A stretch of DNA of 64,000 nucleotides from an uncultured Bacteroidales bacterium (lineage in GTDB: Bacteria; Bacteroidota; Bacteroidia; Bacteroidales; Muribaculaceae): NCBI GenBank assembly GCA_902760865.1, contig CACWID010000002.1, positions 172,101 through 236,100 of the forward strand. Direction: 5' to 3'. The notes under the pieces are model-generated. The model was not told where the DNA came from. It saw only the letters and a program-made list of their open reading frames with translations, and did not search any database. The translations under genes and the position numbers were made by a program. Numbering within the stretch: position 1 is the first letter of the stretch; each line of letters begins with the position of its first letter. Shown here in pieces: positions 18,901 through 27,005 of the stretch.

Positions 18901-21900
18901 CTACGACCTGACGCTCGTCGAGGCCGACAGCCAGGGCGCTTACTACATCACCGGTTCCCAGGGTCTGGGTCTGGGCTGGAGCTATGCTCCCGAGACCGAG
19001 ATGACCTTTGATGCTTCAACGGGACTCTACACTTACACCACCCACGTTGATGAGGGTGGCATGTATAACTTTGTGTTCGCCAATGGCCAGGGCAGCGATT
19101 GGGCCGACTTCAACAGCGGTTACCGTATCGGTCCCGCCAGCAACAACAACCAGGCCATCACCCCCGACGGCAACTGGAACAGCACCCAAATGGCCAACGG
19201 CAATGACGGTTCCTATAGCGTCACCGTCAATCCCGGTACCATCACCTTTACGCTGGATCCCGCCAATATGCGCTTCAAGGTAGAGGCCGATGTACTGACC
19301 CACAACTACACGTTCTATGTGTTGCCCAGCGACCACCAGACCGTGCCCTACATCTACCTGTGGGGTCTGGGTACCGACGAGGCCTACTCCAACACCTACC
19401 CCGGCAACCAGCTCACCGAGACCGTGGTGCTTGATGACGGCAACACGTGGTACAGACTGAGTGTTGACCTGACGGCTGAGTACATCCATGCCCTCGTCAA
19501 CGCTGGCGGCAATAGCGCCGACGACACCAAGACGGCCGACATCACCCACATCGACCCGGGTACCTATTACATCTACTGGACGACCGTCAGGGAGCCTGGC
19601 GAGAACTACAACGACTATTTCCTGACCAACGTACCGCCTTCACACCCCGGCGGCACCCTGTTCATGATCGGTACCTACTATTACGACAAGCAGCAGTACC
19701 ACTACGACCCCAACAGCGGTGTCCAGATGAAGTATGATGCCAACACCAGCATCTATTACCTCAACAACGTCAATCTGACGGTGAACAACACTTTCTGCTT
19801 CACCACGCAGCTGAGCACCGATTGGGACAACGTCGGTACCCGTTACGGTAACAGCGGCAGCAATGATCACGTTGTGGGAGACGGCGTCACCAACTACTTC
19901 CCCATCGACGAGAACTGGGTCAACAAGGCCATCGCCCTCGACGAGTGGAGTGAGATCAACGGTGAATACAGGATGCTCGTGCCCGGTATCTACAACATCC
20001 TCGTCAACCTGGAGGAAAAATGGGTCAAGCTCATCAAGACCGACTACTATGAGTTGACGCCCATGAACGTATTCCTGGAGCAGACGCCCAATGTCACCAT
20101 GAGCGAGGATGGCAACAACTTCATCCAGGATCCCGGCACGGAATACAACACCCAGATCTTCGGTGACGGCAACTGGCCGCTTGCAGCCTACAACGGCACC
20201 TTCGGTGACGGTGTCTGGGATCCCCATGACAACGGCAACATGTACCCCGTGACCTACCTCGGCGACACCACGACGGTCGACGGCAAGACATGGTGGCACT
20301 GGCAGGTCGAGGCATCGATTGCCGAGCTGTTCTTCACCAGGCTCAACAATGAGCCTCTCCAGAGCGACACCATCCGCCGCAAGGCCGGTGTGCTGTGGGT
20401 AACCTGGGACGAGGTGGACGGCCAGGCTACCTTGACCGACCACTCGCGTGAATACTTTGAGGCTGCAGCCAATGCCTTGCCCACTAATGCCGTGGTGATG
20501 GAGGGACACTACTATGTGTACTTCATCAACACCGTGGACTGGGATAGGGTTTACTGCTACGCCTGGGACAACAACGAAGTCGAGGGTGGAGGCGTTGACC
20601 ACACCTTCCTTGACGGTTATTCCCGTCAGATGAACATCTGGCCCGGCCAACCCTGTGAGCTGGTGGGCATCGATCCCGTGACGGGTTATGAGGTATGGCG
20701 CTACGACTTTGGTACCATCATCGGCACCGAGATTCCCAATGGCGGCATCATCTTCAACGACGGCAACGAGTATGCCGAGACCGAGGCCAAGGAGCAGACC
20801 GGTGACTTTGAGTACATCAACGGCGCGGTCTATGACTACCTGGGCATGGTTGACGGTGCCTTCACGCTCAACAACCTCATCCGCAAGGGTGCCAAGGACG
20901 TCCGCTACACCTTGAGCAACGACCTGATGGGTGTTTACTATGACAAGGACGCCGTTACCAGAATATGGTACAAGGATGTACATGAGGAACTCGTCTCTGA
21001 GGACATCGTCGGCGCACTCTACGCCAAGGATCTGAACCTCTATGGCGAAAAGTCTTTGAAGCCCGATTCGTCCTACACCGACTATGTCTATGACATCTGC
21101 TACAGCGATCACACCGCAGGCCGCTCACAGATCATGCTCAAGAAGACTACCTACGACCAGAGTAACTGGGTGAAGCTCGTTGTTTCTCCCAACTATGACG
21201 GTCGCGGTGCTGTCGTGCCCAAGGACCAGCGTCCCGACCTGAGCCAGTATGTCAATCACATCATTCCTGCAGGCACGCTCGACGTGTTCCTGACCGACTC
21301 CATCAACCCGACAGCCCACGTGCTGAGCATCAGCAAGGGCCAGGAAATGAAGTATGAGCCCAATGTCTATATCTCAACCCACTTCAACGATACCATTGTG
21401 TTCAACTACACCCATCAGGACTGGATTGACGCCGAACTGCCCTTCAACTACAGTTGCCAGCCCCAGATCATCTGGGAATATGACACGATCGAGGACATCG
21501 TCACGGTAACCGGCGGCAAGGCCATACGCAGGCCTGACTACAGCCGTCCCTACAAGATGTTCTATGTAGCGCCCAAGCCCCAGGAGATTGCTTATATCAC
21601 TTGGGTAGTCTATGACAACTACAACGAGGATGAGACATGGCCGGGGTATGAACACGGCAAGTACACGCCTTATACCCAAGAGAGTGGCAGCGCCAAGTAT
21701 CCTGAGGATCCTGGACGCTTCTATGCTCCCATGAACTGGAACCGCAGCATCAACATCGATGCTAGTGCTTATCCCCTGCTCTCTCAGCTCACCGAAGCCA
21801 GCGAGATTGAGAAAGCCCTCGGTGGCTGGTCGCCCGAGTATGGTCCCTACAGCAATGGCTTCATGCAGCATGGCGCCATCAAGGTCAACTGGTCGCTGTT

Positions 21901-22426
21901 TGATGTGGAAGCCAGCGGTGGCCCGTGGTGGCAGATTATCAAGCCAGGACAGGCCTACAAGTTCAAGGCCATCATCCGTTATGCTCGAGGCAGCGGCTTC
22001 ACCGACCACGAGGATGACTTTGACGACACGGCCAACAACTACTACTATGGCCCGAGCAACGGCTCTTCGACGACCGACGCCCTGGGTAACCTCACTCCCG
22101 GACCGGGCACCGTGTTCAACGCACCTCGCCGTGGTAACGAGACGGGTTACCCCAACATGTACTTCGCTGACTACGACGAGCTCGATGAGAGCAAGTTCAT
22201 CATCTTCCCCATCGAGGCCAGCAGCGGCGAGTCCAAGGGCGATGAGATGGGCAATGTCACCTCTGTCAAGGAAGTGATTAGCGATGTTGCCGCTTCACGC
22301 ACCGTCAGTGCTGTCCGCTACTACAACGTGATGGGTGCCGAGAGTGACAAGCCCTTCGACGGCGTCAACATCATGGTCATCACCTTCAGCGACGGTTCTC
22401 GCGTTTCCCGCAAGATCCTGCGCTAA
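15974..22426 (+). CDS. Giant secreted multi-module starch-binding-like protein with T9SS sorting domain
   Basis: 2150 residues. Signal peptide ~1-30 (FALMLCMAATVPQLWAQ), no lipobox. At least ten modules follow, resembling the starch-binding modules of SusE/SusF and CBM26. Approximate starts: 31, 131, 233 (YYITGDNGLGLGGF), 355 (SIFPNGW), 453 and 565 (IYVRYKG...MYLWEG, CBM26-like), 671, 770 (LGGFSYAPD), 889 (SIFPNGW), 990 (GLGLGWSYAPE), 1112 (FYVLPSD...IYLWG), 1227, 1514 (CYAWDNNEVEG). The 233-450 pair is duplicated at 770-985. The tail VRYYNVMGAESDKPFDG...SDGSRVSRKILR is a T9SS sorting domain. No glycosidase signature is seen, so it is probably a surface polysaccharide-binding protein. A terminator follows. 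Confidence 0.8.
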   Translation: MNRVKFLRKAALRLFALMLCMAATVPQLWAQTYTVAGSDAQALGTTWDPGNTSNNMTLYSGNMYYLLKTVTYSSNTNGEYKITVNNNWTVSYGANGGSDNVSYSVNSGTGYVCFAFNSSSHVPHMVSSLQNVIVTGSDTQALGVSWGHTNTSNKMSTTDGITYTLVRNVDYTAATNNLQCKVCVNGSDYYGTSTGGNVYYNIPSAGSYTVTYNFNAVTGIVTVDAQSATPVIPDYYITGDNGLGLGGFKFNPTTTLTYDSDNDVYTYSYNVTSAGTFYFAFADGPGSDWNDFNNNHRIGPTSGNETVNLNGGWATTQMGGGSYAVTVDAGLVTITLDATHMRYKVDGTAPVISVDYYVVGSDTSIFPNGWTANSATHMSETSTNNYSWTASNVHLTAGTNYDYKVTDGSGGWYPDNNAILTVPKSGSYDVEFTFNSSTHAVNAVPTLLTEDPVYTFDIYVRYTGIQDVNNVYAYGWDAQNNETLGDWGGTKLSDMAPTTINDHTYYHVTLTSYYQTLNILFNENASGSTQTTDLALQPGNSYFTYGGGSIVSGPNPQADEADPTYDYTIYVRYKGNAAPYMYLWEGSDTELLGAFPGTALADAPFTTQVINGYTYYKHTVTGSHYPALGMILSEGRAGQTGDLSVTSGTSYYTYAGGSTIDGPKAEADPAITYYAQSSFGGWTTEGTQMTANGDGSYSKTFTGLSLTSGTTYEYKVYGADGTNDGVWIGDSNGDNATFTVGMSGTYDVTITLNSDGTLSHQLTLTAAATIYIDGDGVLGGFSYAPDKAMTYEGNGIYTWTATLAEKAKTQFVFANGQGTDWEDFNNHYRIGPATANEAYTVNSGYTGTQLAGGDNGSYSVTAGAGELKFYFDAVNMQYQVTGTVPPIFYYVKGTPTSIFPNGWDNVGPETKMTQDATTGNYSWSADGIHLTHNGEYKFKVFGDDDTWYPADNDVNLEFNVDGTYNLVINFDGTNVTYDLTLVEADSQGAYYITGSQGLGLGWSYAPETEMTFDASTGLYTYTTHVDEGGMYNFVFANGQGSDWADFNSGYRIGPASNNNQAITPDGNWNSTQMANGNDGSYSVTVNPGTITFTLDPANMRFKVEADVLTHNYTFYVLPSDHQTVPYIYLWGLGTDEAYSNTYPGNQLTETVVLDDGNTWYRLSVDLTAEYIHALVNAGGNSADDTKTADITHIDPGTYYIYWTTVREPGENYNDYFLTNVPPSHPGGTLFMIGTYYYDKQQYHYDPNSGVQMKYDANTSIYYLNNVNLTVNNTFCFTTQLSTDWDNVGTRYGNSGSNDHVVGDGVTNYFPIDENWVNKAIALDEWSEINGEYRMLVPGIYNILVNLEEKWVKLIKTDYYELTPMNVFLEQTPNVTMSEDGNNFIQDPGTEYNTQIFGDGNWPLAAYNGTFGDGVWDPHDNGNMYPVTYLGDTTTVDGKTWWHWQVEASIAELFFTRLNNEPLQSDTIRRKAGVLWVTWDEVDGQATLTDHSREYFEAAANALPTNAVVMEGHYYVYFINTVDWDRVYCYAWDNNEVEGGGVDHTFLDGYSRQMNIWPGQPCELVGIDPVTGYEVWRYDFGTIIGTEIPNGGIIFNDGNEYAETEAKEQTGDFEYINGAVYDYLGMVDGAFTLNNLIRKGAKDVRYTLSNDLMGVYYDKDAVTRIWYKDVHEELVSEDIVGALYAKDLNLYGEKSLKPDSSYTDYVYDICYSDHTAGRSQIMLKKTTYDQSNWVKLVVSPNYDGRGAVVPKDQRPDLSQYVNHIIPAGTLDVFLTDSINPTAHVLSISKGQEMKYEPNVYISTHFNDTIVFNYTHQDWIDAELPFNYSCQPQIIWEYDTIEDIVTVTGGKAIRRPDYSRPYKMFYVAPKPQEIAYITWVVYDNYNEDETWPGYEHGKYTPYTQESGSAKYPEDPGRFYAPMNWNRSINIDASAYPLLSQLTEASEIEKALGGWSPEYGPYSNGFMQHGAIKVNWSLFDVEASGGPWWQIIKPGQAYKFKAIIRYARGSGFTDHEDDFDDTANNYYYGPSNGSSTTDALGNLTPGPGTVFNAPRRGNETGYPNMYFADYDELDESKFIIFPIEASSGESKGDEMGNVTSVKEVISDVAASRTVSAVRYYNVMGAESDKPFDGVNIMVITFSDGSRVSRKILR

Positions 22427-22459
22427 CTCCTGACCGAGGTAACGCCTCACCTGACACCA

Positions 22460-22499
22460 GAAAGGCTGCCCGCAACCGCGTGGCAGCCTTTCTTTCTTG
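22460..22499 (+). terminator. Intrinsic terminator of the giant gene
   Basis: GAAAGGCTGCC and GGCAGCCTTTC form an 11-bp stem, followed by TTTCTT. Confidence 0.88.
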
Positions 22500-22550
22500 A
22501 CCGTGCTTGAAAAAAGAAAGAAAAAAGGGGAATGAGTAACGGAAAAGTTG

Positions 22551-22558
22551 TAACTTTG
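22551..22558 (+). promoter_or_regulatory. -7 box before the DUF1599 operon
   Basis: TAACTTTG 27 nt before the ATG at 22586. The surrounding AAAAGTTGTAACTTTG is repeated before ftsY (60177-60184). Confidence 0.6.
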
Positions 22559-22585
22559 TAGTTTCAAAAAACAATTCAGCACGCA

Positions 22586-23146
22586 ATGACAACTATGCAC
22601 GATACCAGCAAGCAATATGATGAGGTGATAGCCCAGTGCCGCGAACTGTTCATCAACAAGATGAAGGACTACGGCCCCTCGTGGCGCATCCTCAGGCCTC
22701 GGTCGGTTACCGACCAGATTTTCATCAAGGCAAAGCGCATCCGCACCCTGGAACTCAACGGCGAGACCAAGGTGGGCGAAGGCATCTGGCCCGAATTCAT
22801 CGGCATCATCAATTATGGCATCATCGGGCTGATACAGCTGCAACTGGGCTACAGCGACACGGTGGACATCACCGCCGAGCGTGCCCTGGAACTGTACGAC
22901 GAACTCATCGGGGCAACCAAGGCCTTGATGATGGCCAAGAACACCGACTATGGCGAGGCTTGGCGCGACATGCGTATCTCGAGCTACACCGACCTGATAC
23001 TGACCAAGATACAGCGCACCAAGGAGATTGAGAACCACGGCGGCGCAACGCTGGTCAGCGAGGGCATCGACGCCAACTATCAGGACATGATCAACTACAG
23101 CGTATTTGCCCTGATCAAGCACAACGAAGGCTCAACTGAAAACTGA
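22586..23146 (+). CDS. DUF1599 (nucleotide modification-associated domain 1) protein
   Basis: A 186-residue cytosolic protein with two tandem copies of one motif: INKMKDYGPSWRILRPRSVTDQIFIKAKRI near the N-terminus and MAKNTDYGEAWRDMRISSYTDLILTKIQR in the second half. This duplicated 'DYG-x-x-W-R' helix pair is the signature of DUF1599, linked by family annotation to nucleotide modification. Its activity is unproven. It heads a plus-strand operon with DoxX-like, kinase-AAA and YbjN-like genes; DUF1599 next to the DoxX-like gene is a recurring Bacteroidales arrangement. The last codons (STEN) fall in an AACTGACA-type micro-repeat. Confidence 0.85.
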   Translation: MTTMHDTSKQYDEVIAQCRELFINKMKDYGPSWRILRPRSVTDQIFIKAKRIRTLELNGETKVGEGIWPEFIGIINYGIIGLIQLQLGYSDTVDITAERALELYDELIGATKALMMAKNTDYGEAWRDMRISSYTDLILTKIQRTKEIENHGGATLVSEGIDANYQDMINYSVFALIKHNEGSTEN

Positions 23147-23175
23147 CAACCAAAAACTGACAACTGACAACTGAA
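23133..23175. repeat. AACTGACAACTGA micro-repeat
   Basis: AACTGAAAACTGACAACC words repeat through the end of the DUF1599 gene and the gap before the DoxX-like gene. The same unit recurs at 26374-26408 in the same operon. Confidence 0.8.
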
Positions 23176-24495
23176 ATGACCATCAAAGCCATCATCAATG
23201 CAGTGAAGGGAGAGAAGTGGTGCCAGGTCCTCACGGTGCTCATGAGGCTCACCGTGGGCGGCGTCTTCGTCTTCTCGGGCTTCACCAAGGGGGTTGACCC
23301 GTGGGGTGGCAGCTACAAGGTCACCGACTACCTCAGCGCCATGGGGATGGAGCAATGGACAGGCACGGCCCTGTTCATCGCCGTTGCCCTTGCCGCGTTT
23401 GAGTTCATGCTGGGCATTGCCCTCGTCGTGGGGGCCTACCGCCGCAGCGCGCCCTGGATGGCACTGCTCATGCTGCTGGTGATGACACCGCTGACGCTGT
23501 GGATTGCCGTTACCGGGGCAGTTCCCGACTGCGGCTGCTTCGGCGACGCGCTTCACCTGAGCGGCTGGGCGACCTTCGGCAAGAACGTGCTCCTGCTGTT
23601 GGGTACGGTCTATCTGCTGGCTTTCAACAGGTCGGTACGGGGCATCTACGGCCCCGCTGTGCAGTGGATGGTGATGGCAGCCTCGTTTGCCCTGGTGATG
23701 GCACTGGCCTACTACGGCTACTTCAAGCAGCCGCTCATCGATTACCGCCCCTACCCCGTCGGTACCCGTCTGGTGGCCACCGACGCGGGAGACGCCGATG
23801 AGGAGGGCGAGGATGACTTCATCTTCATCTACAGCAAGGACGGCGTGAGCCGCGAGTTCACCATCGACAGCCTGCCCGACGAGGAGGACGGCTGGCAGTA
23901 TGAGACACGCTACCATGCCCGTCGCCCGCATGGCAAGGTCGTCGTGCAAAACGCCGAGGACAGCAACGGCATCGCCATCCTCGATGATGAGGGCAATGAT
24001 GTCACTGTCGATGTGCTGGGCGGCAGCCGCCGCACCGTGCTGCTGCTCTTCCCCGACCTGCCTCGAGTGGGTGTCGTAAACTCCTACACCCTCAACGAGC
24101 TCACTGATGCCGCCCTGGTGACCCAGGCCGACGTTATCGGGTTGACACCGGCCTCGCCCGGAGAGGTCGAGCAGTGGCAGGACATTTCGATGGCCAGCTA
24201 CCCCATCTACAATATGGATGACAGCGAGCTCAAGATGATTGCACGCGGCAACCCTGCCGTGGTCTATCTCGAGGACGGCACCATCAAGTGGAAACGCACA
24301 CTGGCCTCGCTCGAGGACGCCGAGCAGCCCTTCGAACTGGCGCAAATGGGAGAGGACTATGACGCCGACGCCATCATAACGAGGCTGATGGTCACCTACC
24401 TGCTTGTGCTGCTCGCCGTGCTCATCATCAACCGCTCGCATCTGGTCGTGAAGAGCCTCTGGCGCCGCAAACCGCAACAAGAAACCAAGGACTAA
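23176..24495 (+). CDS. DoxX/MauE-like membrane protein (BT_3926 type)
   Basis: 439 residues. The N-terminal ~170 residues form four or five membrane helices of the DoxX/MauE fold (LRLTVGGVFVFSGFTKGVDPWG, FEFMLGIALVVGAY) with the conserved VPDCGCFGDA, whose Cys pair suggests a thiol-redox role as in MauE-like proteins. The rest is a soluble acidic region on the periplasmic side (EDDFIFIYSKDGVSREFTIDSLPDEEDGW) with a thioredoxin-like flavour (RTVLLLFPDL), and a final membrane helix (LMVTYLLVLLAVLIINR). Its gene lies 29 nt after DUF1599 and 22 nt before the kinase-AAA gene. Confidence 0.82.
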   Translation: MTIKAIINAVKGEKWCQVLTVLMRLTVGGVFVFSGFTKGVDPWGGSYKVTDYLSAMGMEQWTGTALFIAVALAAFEFMLGIALVVGAYRRSAPWMALLMLLVMTPLTLWIAVTGAVPDCGCFGDALHLSGWATFGKNVLLLLGTVYLLAFNRSVRGIYGPAVQWMVMAASFALVMALAYYGYFKQPLIDYRPYPVGTRLVATDAGDADEEGEDDFIFIYSKDGVSREFTIDSLPDEEDGWQYETRYHARRPHGKVVVQNAEDSNGIAILDDEGNDVTVDVLGGSRRTVLLLFPDLPRVGVVNSYTLNELTDAALVTQADVIGLTPASPGEVEQWQDISMASYPIYNMDDSELKMIARGNPAVVYLEDGTIKWKRTLASLEDAEQPFELAQMGEDYDADAIITRLMVTYLLVLLAVLIINRSHLVVKSLWRRKPQQETKD

Positions 24496-24517
24496 AAACA
24501 AAAGACTGAATACATAT

Positions 24518-26374
24518 ATGATTCTCAAACAAGGACAAATCGTTGACAACAGGTGGCATGTGGTTTATCTCATCAAGGAGAACCCCTATGCCGAGAGTTA
24601 CCGCGTCGAGGACGAGAGCGGCAACCCCTACTTCATGAAGATTTACCGCCTCAAGAACACTCCCGACAAACTCATCAACAACGGGAGCGTCAATGAGATC
24701 GAGTGGTCGATGAGCATCAAGCACAAGAACATCATCAGCTTGATCGACTTCGGCACCCACAAGGACGAGGAGGGCGACTGCCCCTTCCTGGTGGCCACCT
24801 ACTTCAGCGGCGAGCTGCTCAGCGAGATGCTGCAGCGCGAGACCAAGCTTCAGCCCGACGTCGCCACCAAGATTTTCTTGGAGATGCTGCAGGGTCTGCA
24901 CTACATGCACACGTCGTGCGGCTGTCTGCACAACGACATCACCCCGAGCAATATCATGCTCAGCAACAAGACCGGCGGCACCGCCGAGCTCATCGACCTG
25001 GGCCACGTGTCGGCCGGTTTTATGGGCACGCCGCCGTTCGACACCGCCGACCTGGACCCGCGCTATGCCAGCGGCCAGTCGTTCATCGGCAAGTATGACG
25101 AGCGCAACGACATCTTTGCCGCTGCAGCCGTGTTCTACACCATGCTCACCGGCCATGCGCCCTGGAACGTGGAATTCACGCCCGACATGACCCGCAAGGA
25201 CAAAATCAAACTCGTGAAGAAGGCCCGCAGCGAGCAAAGCGAACTCGACCTCAGCGACATCGAGGATGACAAGCTGTGCGACATCCTGCGCAAGGGACTT
25301 GCACTGGGCTACAATGATCGCTACGGCAGCGTCAGGGAGATGCTCAAGGACCTCGTCGAGGGTGACGAGAGTGAGACGGCCCAGGAAGTGCGCACCAAGG
25401 TGCTCGACGAGGAGTTTGAGGACGTCCTGAGCCACTTCCAGTCCGGAATCGGCGACAGCAACGATAATGATAATGATTACTCTGGCCGCGACTCTCGCTC
25501 CAGGCAAGAGTCCGAAACCAGCGCCGATGTGGAGGTGAAACGCGGTGGCGGCAACGGCTTTGCCGACATTGCAGGCATGGACGACCTGAAGGAGATGCTC
25601 CGCAAGCGCGTCATCCTCATCCTCAAGGACAAAGAGCTGGCCGAAAAATACAAGCTCACGCCGCCCAACGGCATGTTGCTCTACGGTCCTCCGGGATGCG
25701 GCAAGAGCTTCTTTGCCGAGAAGTTTGCCGAGGAGACCGGCTTCAACTTCATCCTGGTCAAGGCCAGTGACCTGGGCTCCATCTACATCCACGGCTCTCA
25801 GGGCAAAATCGCCGACCTGTTCAAGAAGGCCGAGGAGAACGCTCCGTCGGTGCTGTGCTTCGATGAGTTTGACGCCTTCGTCCCGAGCCGTTCGGGCGAC
25901 CTGGGCAGCAACCAGGCCGGTGAGGTGAACGAGTTCCTCACCCAGCTGAACAACTGTTCCAAGCGAGGCATCTTTGTCATCGCCACAAGCAACCGCCCCG
26001 ACAAGGTGGATCCCGCTGTGCTGCGCACGGGCCGCATCGACAAGCAGGTCTATGTGCCTATGCCCGACGAGACGGCCCGCAAACTCATGTTCGAGCTCTA
26101 CCTCAAGGACCGTCCCTGTGAAGAAATCGACTGCGACGAGCTGGCACGCAAGGCCGACGGCTATGTCGCCAGCGACATCGCTTATGTCGTCAACGAGGCC
26201 GCTACCATCGCCGCCTTCAACCGCGAGAACATCTCCCAGGAGCTGCTCTGCAAGACCATCGAGGGCATCAAGCCGTCAATCAACAAGGACCTGCTGAAGG
26301 AATACGAGGAAATGCGCGACAAGATGGAGGGCATCAGCCGCACCAACTCCCTGCCTCGCGTCGGATTCCAATAA
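24518..26374 (+). CDS. Protein kinase-like domain fused to AAA+ ATPase
   Basis: 618 residues, no membrane segment. Residues ~1-290 resemble a Ser/Thr kinase: Lys41 (YFMKIYR), alpha-C Glu near 60, catalytic HNDITPSN (Asp140, Asn145) and DLG (Asp160). There is no glycine-rich P-loop, HRD is HND and DFG is DLG, so activity is uncertain. An acidic linker (~310-350, DNDNDYSGRDSRSRQES) leads to an FtsH/Cdc48-like AAA+ module: Walker A GPPGCGKS (390-397), Walker B CFDEFD (Asp449, Glu450), sensor-1 Asn492 and arginine fingers Arg503/Arg506. The kinase may sense or phosphorylate a client remodelled by the ATPase; this is inference. Followed by a YbjN/CesT-like gene. Confidence 0.85.
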   Translation: MILKQGQIVDNRWHVVYLIKENPYAESYRVEDESGNPYFMKIYRLKNTPDKLINNGSVNEIEWSMSIKHKNIISLIDFGTHKDEEGDCPFLVATYFSGELLSEMLQRETKLQPDVATKIFLEMLQGLHYMHTSCGCLHNDITPSNIMLSNKTGGTAELIDLGHVSAGFMGTPPFDTADLDPRYASGQSFIGKYDERNDIFAAAAVFYTMLTGHAPWNVEFTPDMTRKDKIKLVKKARSEQSELDLSDIEDDKLCDILRKGLALGYNDRYGSVREMLKDLVEGDESETAQEVRTKVLDEEFEDVLSHFQSGIGDSNDNDNDYSGRDSRSRQESETSADVEVKRGGGNGFADIAGMDDLKEMLRKRVILILKDKELAEKYKLTPPNGMLLYGPPGCGKSFFAEKFAEETGFNFILVKASDLGSIYIHGSQGKIADLFKKAEENAPSVLCFDEFDAFVPSRSGDLGSNQAGEVNEFLTQLNNCSKRGIFVIATSNRPDKVDPAVLRTGRIDKQVYVPMPDETARKLMFELYLKDRPCEEIDCDELARKADGYVASDIAYVVNEAATIAAFNRENISQELLCKTIEGIKPSINKDLLKEYEEMRDKMEGISRTNSLPRVGFQ

Positions 26375-26408
26375 AACTGACAACTGAAAACTGACAACTG
26401 AAAACTAA
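26374..26408. repeat. AACTGACAACTGAAA micro-repeat
   Basis: Direct repeats of CTGACAACTGAAAA fill the gap between the kinase-AAA and YbjN-like genes. Confidence 0.8.
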
Positions 26409-26414
26409 ATAATT

Positions 26415-26831
26415 ATGGACTTAAACAAACTGATGATCAACTACCTTGCCGAGGAAGGTTTCCGTCCCCACGAGACGGAATTCGGCATCGCCTTTAAGAG
26501 CGAAGGCTTCAATTTCCTGTTCTTCAAGGACGAGGACGACGAGCAGTATTTCAGACTGATGATGCCCGCCATCTTTGAGGTCACTGAGGACAACGAGGAC
26601 ACGATCCTGCGTGCGATGAATGATGTGAACAGCAACATCAAGGTCGTGAAACTCTACACCATGGACATGGAGGATGAGGACGGCAAGAAGGAAGTCAGCG
26701 TCTGGGTGGCTTTCGAAATCCTGGCCGACACCACGCCCGAGGTCGGTGACATCCTGCCCCGCGCGCTCTCCCTGCTCAAGGGTGCCCGCATCGCCTTCCT
26801 CGCCAAACTTGAGGAATTCGCCGACAAATAA
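26415..26831 (+). CDS. Small acidic YbjN/CesT-chaperone-like protein
   Basis: A 138-residue cytosolic acidic protein. The pattern LNKLMINYLAEEGFRPHETEFGIAFKSEGFNFLFFKDEDDEQYFRLMMP, followed by a helix with VNSNIKVVKLY and a strand pair (VSVWVAFEIL), recalls the YbjN/type III secretion chaperone fold: helix, three strands, helix, strands, helix. Such proteins usually bind partner proteins. It lies 40 nt after the kinase-AAA fusion, so it is a plausible partner or adaptor of it. No enzymatic motif is seen. Confidence 0.65.
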   Translation: MDLNKLMINYLAEEGFRPHETEFGIAFKSEGFNFLFFKDEDDEQYFRLMMPAIFEVTEDNEDTILRAMNDVNSNIKVVKLYTMDMEDEDGKKEVSVWVAFEILADTTPEVGDILPRALSLLKGARIAFLAKLEEFADK

Positions 26832-26850
26832 GCCCCAATCCTCACGTTAG

Positions 26851-26890
26851 GACGCAAAATCTGTAGAGACGCAAAATCTTGCGTCTCTAT
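26851..26890. repeat. GTAGAGACGC palindromic intergenic repeat
   Basis: GTAGAGACGCAAAATC (from 26863) is the left arm of a palindrome whose right arm is TTGCGTCTCTA, ending at 26890. A partial direct copy, GACGCAAAATCT, precedes it at 26851-26862. A related copy lies inside the SusC signal peptide. Confidence 0.75.
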
Positions 26891-26950
26891 GTGTACTTAT
26901 GGTAATAACACACTGAAAGCCAACACTTAATCACAATTCATTAGACACAG

Positions 26951-26985
26951 AGGGAGCAACAACCAATCCTCGGTTGCTGCTCCCT
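26951..26985. terminator. Hairpin between convergent genes
   Basis: AGGGAGCAACAACC and GGTTGCTGCTCCCT form a 14-bp stem with one mismatch. It lies between the plus-strand operon end (26831) and the minus-strand protease end (27006). Neither side has a strong T-tract, so the terminator function is likely but not certain. Confidence 0.6.
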
Positions 26986-27005
26986 CAAGTCTGATTTAAA
27001 GATGA

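Noticed and set aside
19640-21112. Antisense open frame of 490 codons inside the giant gene
   Set aside because: Shadow of the plus-strand gene; the translation shows only GC-driven Val/Asp/Gly/His composition.
23095-24549. Antisense frame of 484 codons over the DoxX-like gene
   Set aside because: His/Gly/Val-rich shadow; the sense strand has membrane helices and a conserved CGC motif.
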